Source of the DNA: Mesostigma viride
Taxonomy: Eukaryota > Streptophyta > Mesostigmatophyceae > Mesostigmatales > Mesostigmataceae
Reading direction: 5' to 3'
DNA length: 64,000 nucleotides
NCBI GenBank assembly: GCA_009746045.1
Contig: RPFO01000448.1
Span: 479,126 to 543,125 of the forward strand
Below are positions 29,359-39,900 of this stretch, piece by piece. A model generated the notes under the pieces. The model was not told the DNA's origin. It ran no database searches and worked only from the letters and a program-made list of their open reading frames with translations. Each line of letters starts with the position of its first letter. The stretch's first letter is position 1. Made by a program: the position numbers and the translations under genes.

Positions 29359-30648
29359 GCTCTTCCGGCTCAGGTCCGGCTGGCCGCCGAGGGCCACGAC
29401 GAACGCATCCAGTCGGCCTTGGCGCAGCTGGTCCCGGGCTCCGACCTCCCGCCACATGCTATTCGCATTGCCTCCCTGCCTGCACGGATGGGTGGCTGTG
29501 GTCTGACTCGTGCCGCCCGGCTGGCCCCAGCAGCATTTTTGGGCTCCGTCGCTCAGTCGTGGGCGGAAAGCTGCCGGCTCCTGCCCCTTTTGGCAACGGC
29601 AGCGCCTGACCTCCTGGACCCCAGCAACCCCTTGCCCTTCGTCACTGCCATCCAGGAGGCCTATGCTGAGATCCAGCAGGCCTGTTCTCCCGTCCGTGCC
29701 GCTCAGGCGGTACAGCGCCACCTCCCTCGCGGCACTCCCTCGGTCGCCTCCGTTCAATCTCCCGCCGCATTCCCTGCTCGCGTCATCGATAAACACCAGA
29801 AAACCTACGCGGGTATTCTGCACACGGCTGATTGGATTGCTCTTTTCGCGGACCTCAACGCCCAGGGACGTGCGTGGCTGTTCTCGCTTTCCTTGCGGAG
29901 TGTGGGCTCGGCGTACCTTCGTGCTCTTCCCATGGCCCCCCATTCGCCTTGGCTCCCAGCCACTACTCGGTGGCGCTCCGGCACCAGCTATTTGCCCCGC
30001 AGCCTCTTGTTCCGGCCGGGCGGCCTTGTGGTAGCTGTGGGCAGCCGCTGGATCCCACGGGGACTCACTACCTTGCCTGCATGGGGGGCCAACAGAATCA
30101 GAATTGGTATTTGTATTTGCACACTGTCCTCCTGACGGTGGTGCTCGCCATGATTCGGTCGGTTTTCCCCCACGCGAACATCCGCGGTCCGAGGATGCGG
30201 ATGGCGCTGCCTTCTATTCCCCCAACCACCGGCCTGACATCGTGGTGCTGGACTTTGAGGGGGTGGCCGGCATCTGCTTATCGACGTTTCGGTGGCGCGG
30301 CCCTTGGCTCTTAGCCACGTGGCTGGGGCCTCCCTCACGGCAGGTTACACGGCGGACCGGGCGGAGCGGGCCAAGCTCCTGGCCTACGGCGACGTCGGGC
30401 ACCATCGTGTGGTGCCCTTTGTCCTGGAGGAGTTTGGGGCCATGGGGCCCCTGACCTCCGCCTTCTTCAAGGAGTGTTGCCGGCTCCGGGAGGACCGGCT
30501 GGACCTGGAGGGCCAGCGGGCCTCATGGTCGGCGCGGACCTGGACGTCATATTGGCGTCAGCGCTTGTCGGTGGCGCTGACTCGGGCCATGGCTGACATC
30601 ATGCTCCGCCGTACGCGGGCTGATTTGGCGGTGCAGCAGGGCTATTAG
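29359..30648 (+). pseudogene. LINE family B copy, C-terminal part
   Basis: Starts ALPAQVRLAAEGHDERIQSAL and LPARMGGCGLTRAA, a motif common after the RT of many LINEs. After frameshifts it continues with a CX2C...H..AC zinc-like motif and ACMGGQQNQNWYLYLH, then NHRPDIVVLDFEG and LIDVSV-type segments, FVLEEFGAMGP, and the ending YWRQRLSVALTRAMADIML. The zinc motif followed by R-P-D...D suggests a restriction-like endonuclease domain, as in R2/R4/CRE-type LINEs (tentative). At least three frame changes occur near 29990, 30250 and 30290. It is 5' truncated. The last 125 bp form part of the palindrome at 30524-31057. Confidence 0.75.
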
Positions 30649-31057
30649 GTTCCTCCCGTTAGGAGTTTCCATTGGTCTTATCGTAGTATAGAGATTTGAC
30701 ATGGCTCTGTATAGAGGTTTATAGCTGCCAGGCGTTTGCTTTGGTTTGAGTGATTTCACTCTGCTGTAAGTAATTATTATATTTTTAATATATATTAAAA
30801 ATATAATTACTTACAGCAGAGTGAAATCACTCAAACCAAAGCAAACGCCCAGCTATAAACCTATATACAGAGCCATGTCAAAGCTCTATACTACGATAAG
30901 ACCAATGGAAACGCCTAACGGGAGGAACCTAATAGCCCTGCTGCACCGCAAAATCAGCCCGCGTACGGCGGAGCATGATGTCAGCCATGGCCCGAGTCAG
31001 CGCCACCGACAAGCGCTGACGCCATGCAATATGACGTCCAGGTCCGCGCCGACCATG
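30524..31057. repeat. Large palindrome over the LINE B 3' end
   Basis: Arms 30524-30789 and 30791-31057 are inverted copies about 97 percent alike, with almost no spacer, centred in an AT-rich stretch (atttttaatatatattaaa). Differences include a 3-bp indel in 'gctgccaggcg'. Each arm carries the LINE B C-terminal codons and 3' flank. It could arise from inverted LINE insertion or from foldback replication. Confidence 0.85.
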
Positions 31058-31059
31058 GG

Positions 31060-31552
31060 GGCCGGGCCCACTTAAAATGTTCCGAAAAGTGTGACACTTT
31101 TTGTCGTTTTTTTGACTTTTTCGACGATCGTCACTCTGCAGAGTGATTCGTCGTGCGAAATCGTGCGAAATTGTGCGAAATTTGCTGAAATCGTGTGAAA
31201 TTTGCTGAAATCGTGCGAATTTGTGCGAAATTTCCTGAAATCGTGCGAAATTTCATGTGAAAAATGTCGACGGTAAAAAATTTTGATGTGCACAACGTGT
31301 GTGAATTCATGCGAAATTTTGTCAAACGTCACTCCCCAAAACGACCCTTGGTTGAAATCCATGCGAAATCGTGCGAAATCATGCAAAATTGTGCGAAATC
31401 GTGCGAAATCGTGCGAAAATGTGTGAAAATTTTGCGAAAATCACGCGAAAATCACGCGAGCTCGTGCGAAATTTTATTTTTTTTTTGCGAAAATAGCGAA
31501 AAAGTGTCACACACTTGGCTTGGACGGCGGAACATTTGAAGTGGGCCCGGCC
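31060..31552. mobile_element. Small TIR element filled with an 11-bp repeat
   Basis: Inverted ends of the form GGCCGGGCCCACTT.AAATGTTCCG and then AGTGTGACACTTTTT (left 31060-31118; right, reversed, 31498-31552; the right copy has a short extra segment). Between them is a degenerate array of an 11-bp word tcgtgcgaaat (31148-31497). It has no coding capacity. It looks like a MITE whose interior is a microsatellite. It sits directly beside the palindrome. Confidence 0.6.
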
Positions 31553-32590
31553 TGGGGCCCGCGTTAAATATATATATATGGCAATGGGTTCCAAAGGAGC
31601 TTCTGGTTTTATCTCAAAGACGGTTGTGGCTGTCACAGTTTTTAGCAGCATTGCAATTACAGCGAGTTCGTGGCACAGTACATTTACCATGTGCGCTGGG
31701 GCAGACAGTCAGCTTTCATTATGACAGAGGTATATATGCTGTCAAAGCGAAATGCGCTGATACTTGATTTTTGTTTATTCAGCCTTGCAACTAGGCTGAG
31801 AAGCAATCAGAAGTAATTGTCTAATTTAAGTTAGTACACTCGTGAACAGGTAATGAGGGTGATAATCAGTTGATACTCCATGCATGAGCAATGCGCTATA
31901 AAAACAGCCATGCGTGGCCGACGTGGGCGTATGAGTTTGTTTCGCGACTGACTAATGATCAGCAAGCTTGCAATATGATCGATTCGCACCACACGACCAC
32001 GGCACTGACATAGGCATCCTCTATAATGTGGACACTAAAACGGCTGGTCTTGTGAGGCCAAGCGTCTCACAAGTCAAGAACAGATATGCCGGGCACCTAG
32101 CTGAGGCTGCCAGGCCGCAGAGAGGCAGAAAGGCATAACTTGTCGGATGGGGCATCATGCGCCAGGGTGTTGCCATTGAATTATATAAGTTATGTAACAA
32201 TTAATAGCAGCACGACTAATTACATTTCGCGAACTGTGCAGTCAGACCTTCTGGTCTGCATGTGCTCGCATGCTGCCACCTTCTGTATCACAAACGTAAT
32301 TGCAACTAGACATGTGCCCTAGCTGCTAAAATATAGTGCAAGGTGCTTTTCCGTCTGCAATAAGGGGTCTGAAAGTGCCAAAAAAAGACATTCTAATTCC
32401 TCCAGCTAGCTGCACCAATATTCGGATGATATGGTCAAATTTGGTGGCTGCACTTCCCCATTAATTAATTAGGAACATAACTCCGTTGGGAGTATATGTA
32501 GCACATATCCCGGAGAACTGAAGGGGCATATGGCTTTTAATACATTCTGGGCTACTTCCTGCAAGGGTGGGGATGTAAACGACACTTGCT
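31553..32590. other. No gene recognised
   Basis: About 1 kb of AT-rich, non-repetitive sequence with scattered short AT runs (atatatatata at about 31567). No motif-bearing frame is seen. Confidence 0.5.
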
Positions 32591-32759
32591 TGTTACGTCG
32601 CGTAACAATCTGCTGTAGTTACGGACGTAAACTAGGTCCTTTGCCTCTGACAGCCGTTCCGAAACAGTCAGTACTGGCTTTCCTATAGGTTTACGTGTAG
32701 CTAGTGTTGCGTCCCGGCCCTTTAGAACGGACGCAACAATGGAATAAATTACTAAGGCA
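32591..32759 (+). repeat. Diverged LTR-like fragment related to the chromovirus
   Basis: Starts TGTTACGTCGCGTAACAATC, then 'gtagttacggacgtaaa' and 'ggtttacgtgtag', all shared in order with the chromovirus LTR, but it is much shorter and ends ...taaggca at 32759. It contains a hairpin TTGCGTCC...GGACGCAA. It is either a decayed solo LTR or an LTR of a related shorter family. No clear target duplication is seen. Confidence 0.6.
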
Positions 32760-34945
32760 GTTTGGCCCCGGTGTGTGCCATGGTTCGGTCGGTCTTTCCC
32801 CACTCCACCATCAAGCAAGTGCGAGGACGCGGATGGGGCCGCCCTCTACTCACCCAACCACCGCCCCGACATTACCGTGCTTGATTACGATTGACGGGCA
32901 GGGTTGCCACCTGCTCATCGATGTCTCCGTGGCTCGGCCGCTCTCAACCTTTGGCTCACCCTCCCCAAGTGTGCAGTCTTTTCGCCCCATGCAGGGGGAC
33001 TGCTCTGGCTTCCCCGCGGCTATCCCGGGGGCATTGGCGCGTGCGTGTGGTTTCTCGTGCCTGGGCGTCCCTGTGGGTGACCCTGACTACGTCGAAGAGG
33101 AGCTCCGGGCCATGCACCGTGGAACAGCGCACCCGTGTCCTCGAGACTTGGGCGCGCCTCAAGGACCCCCAGACCAAAGGGCTCCTCCTGTGGTTTTGAT
33201 CCGGAACGGATGGCGCGCATCCAGTGTTTGTTGAATGCATTGGAAGAGGAGGAACACAGATTTTCTGCCAAGAGTGTCGATGCAGCAGAATTGCGCCCAC
33301 CTGCGGGTGGTTCACTGGCTCCGTGGCGCTCCCCCCCACTTGCATGGTGCGGCTTGCCGCGGAAGGCCATGCACGACGAGCGCATTCAGGCCGCGCCTTG
33401 CAGGTGCTCCTTCCCGGCCCTACAGCCTGCCAGCTCACTCCATGCGCTTTGCCACCCTCCCCTGCCGCATGGGCGGGTGTGGGCTCACCCGCGCCGCCCG
33501 CCTCGCTCCCTTAATTGGCTCTGTTGCTCAGGCCTGGGAGGAGATCCGCCGGTTCAGTTGTTGGTCCCCAGCGCCGTCAGCGCCATTCCCAACTTGGTCA
33601 CCCCATCCCCCTTCCCCTTTGTGCAGGCTGTGCAGGATTCTTACCTCGCGATCCAGGAGGCAGCTGCGACCTCGTCCGCCCCGCCCAGGCCGTCCACCGT
33701 CGCCTGCCCCAGGGCACGCCTGGCCAGCGTGTCCACTGTCGTCAGTCCTAGTGTCTTCCCTGCCTGCGTTCATGAAAAACAACAAAAGACCTATACGCGG
33801 GTATACTACACTGTGCCGACTGGATGGGTCTGCATATGCAAGCTTGAACGATTAGGGGAAGGCTTGGCTTCACTCCGTTTCCCTTAATTGAGGGGAGCGT
33901 GGGGTCCGCATTCCTGCGCGCCCTCCCCATGAGCCCTTTGTTCACGCTGGTTCCGGCCCTTTACGCCATCGCTCGAGCGACCAAGATCTCCGCCACCATC
34001 TGTTTGCCCCGCAACCTCTCATCACAGCGGGTGCGTCCTGCGGCAGCTGCGGGCTTGCTTTCGATACTACTGGGACGCACTACATCGCGTGCATGGGTGG
34101 CCAGCAGAACCAGAACTGGTTCCTCTATCTCCATACCGCTCTCCTCCGGGTGCATGGTGTGTGCCATGCATGGTTCGGTCGGTCTTTCCCCATGCACTCC
34201 ACCATCAAGTGCGAGGACGCGGATGGGGCCGCCCTCTATTATACTCACCCAACCACCGCCCCGATATCACCGCGTGCTTGATTACGATCGACGGGCAGGG
34301 TTGCCACCTGCTCATCGATGTCTCCGTGGCTCGGCCGCTCTCCGGTCGCCACATTCTCCGGGCGGCTGTGGATGCCGGCGCTGCTGCCGCTGTGGCTGCA
34401 TGAGCGCGACAAGTTTGCCTCCTACGGCAATGTACGTGGGGCCCCACCGGGTCATCCCCTTTGTCCTTGAGGAGTTCGGGGCCATGGGCCCCAAGACAGC
34501 GGAGTTCTTCCACGAGTGCTGCCAGCACCGTGAAGACCGCCTCGACCTCGAGGGTCAGACCGCCCCGTGGTCTGCCCGCACGTGGTCCTCGTATTGGCGG
34601 CAGTGCCTGCATGTCACATTGTCACTCGCCCTCACTCGCACCGGGGCTGATGTGTTATTTCGCCGCACCCGGGCCGACTTTGTCGCGATTCAATGATGCG
34701 GTCTAGCTAGATCCCTTCCAGGCCTGCATGGTCGGCCGGCAGCGATGTTGCTGCGTGTCGTAGTTTTGTGATGCTAGTTAGTTGTACCTTGTGCAGCTGG
34801 CGTGATCCCTGGATGTCCGTGTCAGATTCCTATTAATTTCTTCAGGGTTCTTCTTCTTTTCGGGGTTTTCCTTATGTTGCATGCCCCTCTCACCTCTGTA
34901 ACTTATCATTCTCAATTAATGAATATATATCATTATTAATTAATT
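32760..34945 (+). pseudogene. LINE family B copy with internal duplication, and 3' UTR
   Basis: Positions 32946-34695 run from the RT thumb region (GFSCLGVPVGDPDYVEEEL) through MGGCGLTRAARLAP (about 33470), ACMGGQQNQNWFLYLH (34090) and LLIDVSVARPLSG to YWRQCLHVTLSLALT and a TGA at 34694. A second copy of the LIDVSV segment lies upstream at 32770-32945, nearly identical to 34163-34340, so the copy is rearranged or is two overlapping insertions. Many frameshifts are present. The 3' UTR (34696-34925) matches 2150-2450, and the sequence ends in a TTAATTAATTAG tail. It belongs to the same family as 29359-30648. Confidence 0.7.
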
Positions 34946-35254
34946 AGTAGAAATGCTTTTGCTATGTCGAAGCACCCACAGGGTATGCCGGATCGTTTCA
35001 ACGGGTCCGATTGTGCATGCACCCTGTGGCATGAGCGAAGGTGGGGGCCTCTGCCCCCTGCCCGCTGTGCACTTAGGTGCTCCCGTCCGTTGACTCCCCA
35101 ACGGGAGTACCTGTTAAATAAATTGATTAATTGGTAGCTGGCTGGCTTTTCGGTCGATCAGTGTCTAATTAAATATCAAAATGCTGGGCGAGGCCTAGGT
35201 TGTTCGATCTGCATAATCTTTCTTGCAGGCAGTATGCTACTGGGCATCCAATTA
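34946..35254. other. No gene recognised
   Basis: Short stretch between the LINE B tail and retroposon R. It contains inverted words around 'cacagggt...accctgtg' and 'ctcccg...cgggag', and another TTAA-rich run near 35125. Confidence 0.4.
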
Positions 35255-35745
35255 ATTAATTAATTAATAGACTGCGTCACGTGATCGAGCATAAGTCCTC
35301 AGTGGCGGAGGGGAACATGGGATGGAATGGCTGAGGTAAGCTATCTACTAGGTCCTAGTTACAGGGTCGTGGGCACCACGGCCCGAATCGCTATGAATGC
35401 CATACGCGGTCACACGCGGAGCCCCCACAGACTTGGGGGTGGTCTCCTTCATCACTACTTGCCATCTATCCTTGCGTACCATCTGCCTCCATATGAAGAG
35501 AAACCAGGAGGCTGTTCGGATGTGAGCCCGTCACGTCTAGGGTAGTGCTCACATGTCCATGCCGAGTCTATCACAAAAAGTACTCTACGTCCACGGGTGG
35601 CAGCCCTGCCGCGCGCGGCCTGGGGCACGACAGGCCAGTGAGGACATAACGCCCAGGCTAGGCGGACTTGGTGCCAGCTAGTCTATCTGATGTGTCTACC
35701 TGATCTGTGCGGGCCAGGTGCCCGGCTAGGCCTAGGCCGGGCGCC
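35255..35745 (-). repeat. Retroposon family R, most complete copy
   Basis: In minus orientation it runs from about 35745 to a TTAATTAATTAATTAA tail at 35255-35270, preceded by CACGTGACGCAG. It matches 1650-2098 over its 5' three quarters and 3030-3212 over its 3' quarter, which shows that those are parts of one element about 490 bp long. No ORF is conserved between copies. It is likely a SINE-like or LINE-derived non-autonomous retroposon using a TTAA-repeat tail. Confidence 0.65.
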
Positions 35746-35794
35746 TGTGCCTAATAGTGTGGGAAACATAGGGCAAATCATCGTACGAATCCTC

Positions 35795-36655
35795 ATTACT
35801 AATGTGCAAACCAAAGGGGCCAGTTGCGCAGCATCTTTGTGACGGTGCCGTCGAGTCGTTGCTCCAGCTCCTGCGTCAGTGTCCAGGTCTCGGCGCCGTA
35901 GGTCAGGATCGTCAGAATGACGACCTTGAAGAGGTCACGCTTGCATGACGATCCGGGGTAGGGCGGGGTTGCTCCACCAGCGGCGGTGGTCATGGAGTTG
36001 TGCCCACGCCATGCCGATCCGTGTCGTCAGGTGGTCCTCGCAGTCGGGAAGCCAACTGGCGAGCAGCTTGAAGCGGCCGGAAGTAGGGTAGTTGACCTCG
36101 GTGTCGTCTAAGAGGCGGAGTGTGGGTGGGGGCACTGCCATGCCGAGGGCCAGCCAGGGCCTCCGTTTTGGGGCTGATTTCTAGACCAACCGCCCGAGCC
36201 TCGAGCGCCAGGCAGTCCAGCCAAAGTTGGGCAGACTCCGGCTTCTCGATGAGCGTGATGTCGTCGGCATAAATGAGGTCAGCTAGTAAATTCTGCTTGT
36301 TAGTCGGCCCCCTTTCCCCAAGCTCGTTCGTGATCACTAGGCCAGGGGCACGGCCTGCAATGCTAGCAAAGCGGGCACGTGCCTGGCGCATAACATAATC
36401 CACTACAATAATAAACAGGTACGGCGACAGGACGCAACCCTGCCAGACGCCGGTCTGCAGTGGGCATGGCGGGGTAAAGCCGTGTTGAGTACGCACCGAA
36501 GTGGTCGACCCCTCATACAGCGTGCGGATGACGGTAATAAGGGGGTGGGGGACGCGAGCGCGAGCAAGTACAGCCCATAGAGCAGCCCAGAGGACAGAAT
36601 CAAAAGCCTTGATGAAGTCGACGAAGATCAGGATGGCGGGAAACTCATCCAAAGG
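35795..36655 (-). pseudogene. LINE family C reverse-transcriptase fragment
   Basis: Minus-strand frame 36652-35990 has ILIFVDFIKAFDSVLW (RT motif A), GVWQGCVLSPYLFIIVVDYV, LIYADDITLI (motif C, YADD) and LEISPKTEA. After frameshifts it continues with PTSGRFKLLASWLPDCEDHL, then VVILTILTYGAETWTLTQEL, which is the typical ending of RTE/Jockey/CR1-type LINEs (LLYG.E.W). It is 5' truncated and frameshifted near 36110 and 35990. It is unrelated to families A and B. It lies tail to tail with the GTPase gene's 3' side (both on the minus strand, LINE downstream). Confidence 0.8.
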
Positions 36656-36943
36656 ATCGAACTATAATACAGATATTTCGCTAACAAACACCTAGTAGTA
36701 TATTTAGTTTAGTTGTCTTAGTTAATTAAGTTTAGTTTAGTAGTTGTCTCACTTAATTTATAACTTTCTAACCTCTTTTCCGGTCAACCATAGCTGTCTC
36801 ATGCAGCTCACTTAAATTGCCGCCACCTCATATGGGTTGACGCTCAGGAACTCCACAAAAAGCGCGAAAAGTCGCATAACCAAAGTGCAGGGCTCAGTAG
36901 CAGTTGCTATCATGATGCCACAGAAGGCTGTCATGAAAAACAG
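36656..36943. other. 3' flank of the giant GTPase gene
   Basis: AT-rich sequence with repeated 'tttagttta' and 'ttaattaa' words, downstream of the stop codon. It presumably includes the 3' UTR. I see neither an AATAAA nor a TGTAA polyadenylation signal on the minus strand. Confidence 0.4.
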
Positions 36944-39900
36944 TCACTCATCTATATCATCATCACTGGCTCCCAGATCATCTTCTTCACCGCTTCCATC
37001 TTTCTTCTCCTCACCCCTTTTTTTCCTCTCCTCCAATCTCCTCTGTACCCAGCTTTTAAACACGTCTTCCCAATCTGTATGCGTGCATGGGAAGACATGT
37101 GGGCCAAAGCAAGTATTGTTGGGACTTTCGGCCTCTTTGGCACGCTTTTCCGCGTTGTCCCCATCAATTTCCGCGTGCCACAGCTCAAACTCGCAATACG
37201 AGGGCAACTGGCCATCTTCATCATGCTGCGGGTGGGGGCATTCATGTCTGCACTTTGCGAACTCCTCCCGTTCAGCGGCCGTGCAGTTGTCATTCCAGCC
37301 GATCGTATCCCAGTAGCAATTGTGGGTGACCCTGTCGCTGGGGTATTTGCGAGGGGGGAAAAACACGCGCGTGTCATGTGCCCGGCCGTCCTTGTGGGCA
37401 TGGGTGCATTTCTCCACAGTCTCTGCATCACATGGCAGGCTGTGAGTATGACCCCGCCCTGCCGTCCTGCAGAACATGTCACAGATCTCTGCCTTTGTGC
37501 TCTCCCCCGCCACATACTTGCGGTCCCCGAAGTCAATGGCACCATCCTTTCTGGTCGTGATCCAGGTCGAGTTTTTCATGTTGCCGTGGGCCCCCTTGTG
37601 CTTCTCCCCATGCTTGATGGGTAGCTCGCAGTAATACTCGCAGTCCTCACAGCGCACATTACAGGTGTGCACCACACGGGGGTCCAGGGAGTGCGTGTGG
37701 GGTCCCTCATGCTCCAGCTGGTACGGAGGAATGCGCACGGCACACTTCTCTCGATGCCCGTTGGCCTCAGAGAATGCCTTGTATGTGAAAATCGATCGTT
37801 TCCCCTCAAAAAGCTCTTCTCTGGCCTCGCTGATTTGCTGCACGGTGATGCGGCAGATGCCCTCCGCCTCACAGCGCCGAGGGCACGCATGCTCCCTGCC
37901 ACAGAAGTGAAGCCTCTTGCCACCGCCACTATCTGCACTGTCATCTACGTCCGCACCAGCATCCTTCATGCCTTGCTCTTCCTTGAAAACCTGGGAGAGT
38001 TCTGTGTGGTGGAAGTGGTCGCGCGAGGAGCACGTGTAGGTGCAGTCCTTGACTGCGCAGCCATGCAGGCACATCACCTCCGCGCACTTGTGAACCGAGT
38101 GCGTCTTGTCCGCGTTGATCTGGCACCGCCCGCGGCAATTGTTGGCGGAGCAAAGCTTACCGCACAGGTGCATGGGGCTGTTGCAGAGGTGGCTGCCGCC
38201 CCCTGGCAGGCGCTCATGCCCCGCCTTCTTGCAGCACGTGCTGTTGCAGTTGAGCGAGCCGGCCATGCTACAAGCTTCCTGGCAGGTGTGTGGCATGTCC
38301 TTGCAGCAGTGGGCGCCGCCGTGGCCCATTTTCTCCGCGCAGGCGTGCACGCTGGGGCTCCCAGGGAGGCTGTCCTCTGTCTCCTCAGAGCAAAAGAAGC
38401 AAGGGTGCAAGCACGCGTGCGAACCCATGCACGTGTGGTCGGCTGCTGGGTGCGATTTGGGCAGCAGGCAGGTCATGAAGCAGTGGCTGCAGGTGGACCC
38501 ACACAGCTGCCACTCATTCCTCAGAGCCTGCAGCTTGCTGGCCACATCGTCCATGAAGCGCACCGCGCAGTCGTCCAGTCGGCCGCCCTCCTTCTTGAGC
38601 GGTGACAGATTGACATCCACCCACTCCTGCACGCGGGCGCACCGCCGCTCCACCACCTCCGCCACAAACGCCACGAACACGGGCTGCCACCGTGTCTGGT
38701 CCACCTCCGGGCCCAGGCCCTTGCAGAATATTGCCCGAAGCCGTGCGATCAGGCTCTCCTGGTCTTCGCCCTTGGCCCGAAGCAGGACAGATGCATCGGG
38801 GACCTGCGGGGCTTGAATGGCAATCCCCTCCTCCTCGTCCTTTGCTTCCAAAACGCTCAACTTCATGTCCAGGCTGTCCACTTCCCGCCCCGTGTCCAGG
38901 CAGCTCAGGAACTCCTCCTCCATGCCCAGGGTCAGCGTGTCCAGCCGCCCGCCCGCGATAGCAGCGTTGACGTGCTTGCTCAGGTACTGCACGCGCGCGA
39001 GCACGTCCTGGCCCTCGAGGCTCGTCCAGTCCTTGATCACCATCTTGGCCATGATGTGCTTCATGAAGGAAGAGAAGCCGCCGCCCCCGCTCGTGAACTG
39101 GCGCGTCCGCCGGCCAATCGCTTCCATGAGGTCGCAGAAACCGGCATAAAACTCGGGCTGGCCTAGTGGCGGGAACGGGAAGATGGCAAACTCGCCGTTG
39201 AACATGGCGCTGATGAAGTTTGCAGGAGCGTCATTACGGTCCCCTGCCTCCGTGGGGCGTGTGATCAAAGCAATCTTGGAACGGAACTCTTGTTTTATGG
39301 CTACCACGTCCCGGTCCGCCACGTCCTTGACCACGATGCAGAAGCAGCCCTTGAAGAGCCGCTCGTCGCCCTTGAGCAGGCCCGTGCCGCTCTGGAAGCG
39401 GGAGAACATGGCCTCCAGATCGCGGTCAAGGCGGAACTCGGTCTTGAAGAGCGTGTAGTTGGAGACGGCGGCGTTGAACACCGCCAGCAGCATGTCCTCC
39501 TGCTCCGTGCGCTCAAACGAGCCCAGGCCCTCAAAGTCCAGGATCACGTACAGCACACTGCCCACCTGGCACAGCCCCATCCAGCAGCCGTCGGTGCAGC
39601 GGGCCCCCGAGATCTGGAACGAGGTTCCAAACAGGTGGTTGAGCGTGTAGCTCTTGCCCGTGCTCTGCTTGCCCATGGACGACACCACCACCACGTCGCC
39701 ACGCCACGACTCCAGCACGGCATCCAGCAGGCCAAAGCTGACCATCCCCACTGCCTCCTCGGTGCTCCTTGGGTGAGCTTTAAGCTGCATGCCGTCCGCC
39801 ATGAGCACAAACGCGTTGTCCTCTGCGCGTGCGATCTGCAGGGGGAGCAGGCAGATGAGCTGTTTGACCCAGGAGCCCATCTGGAAGGGCGCGGCTGATG

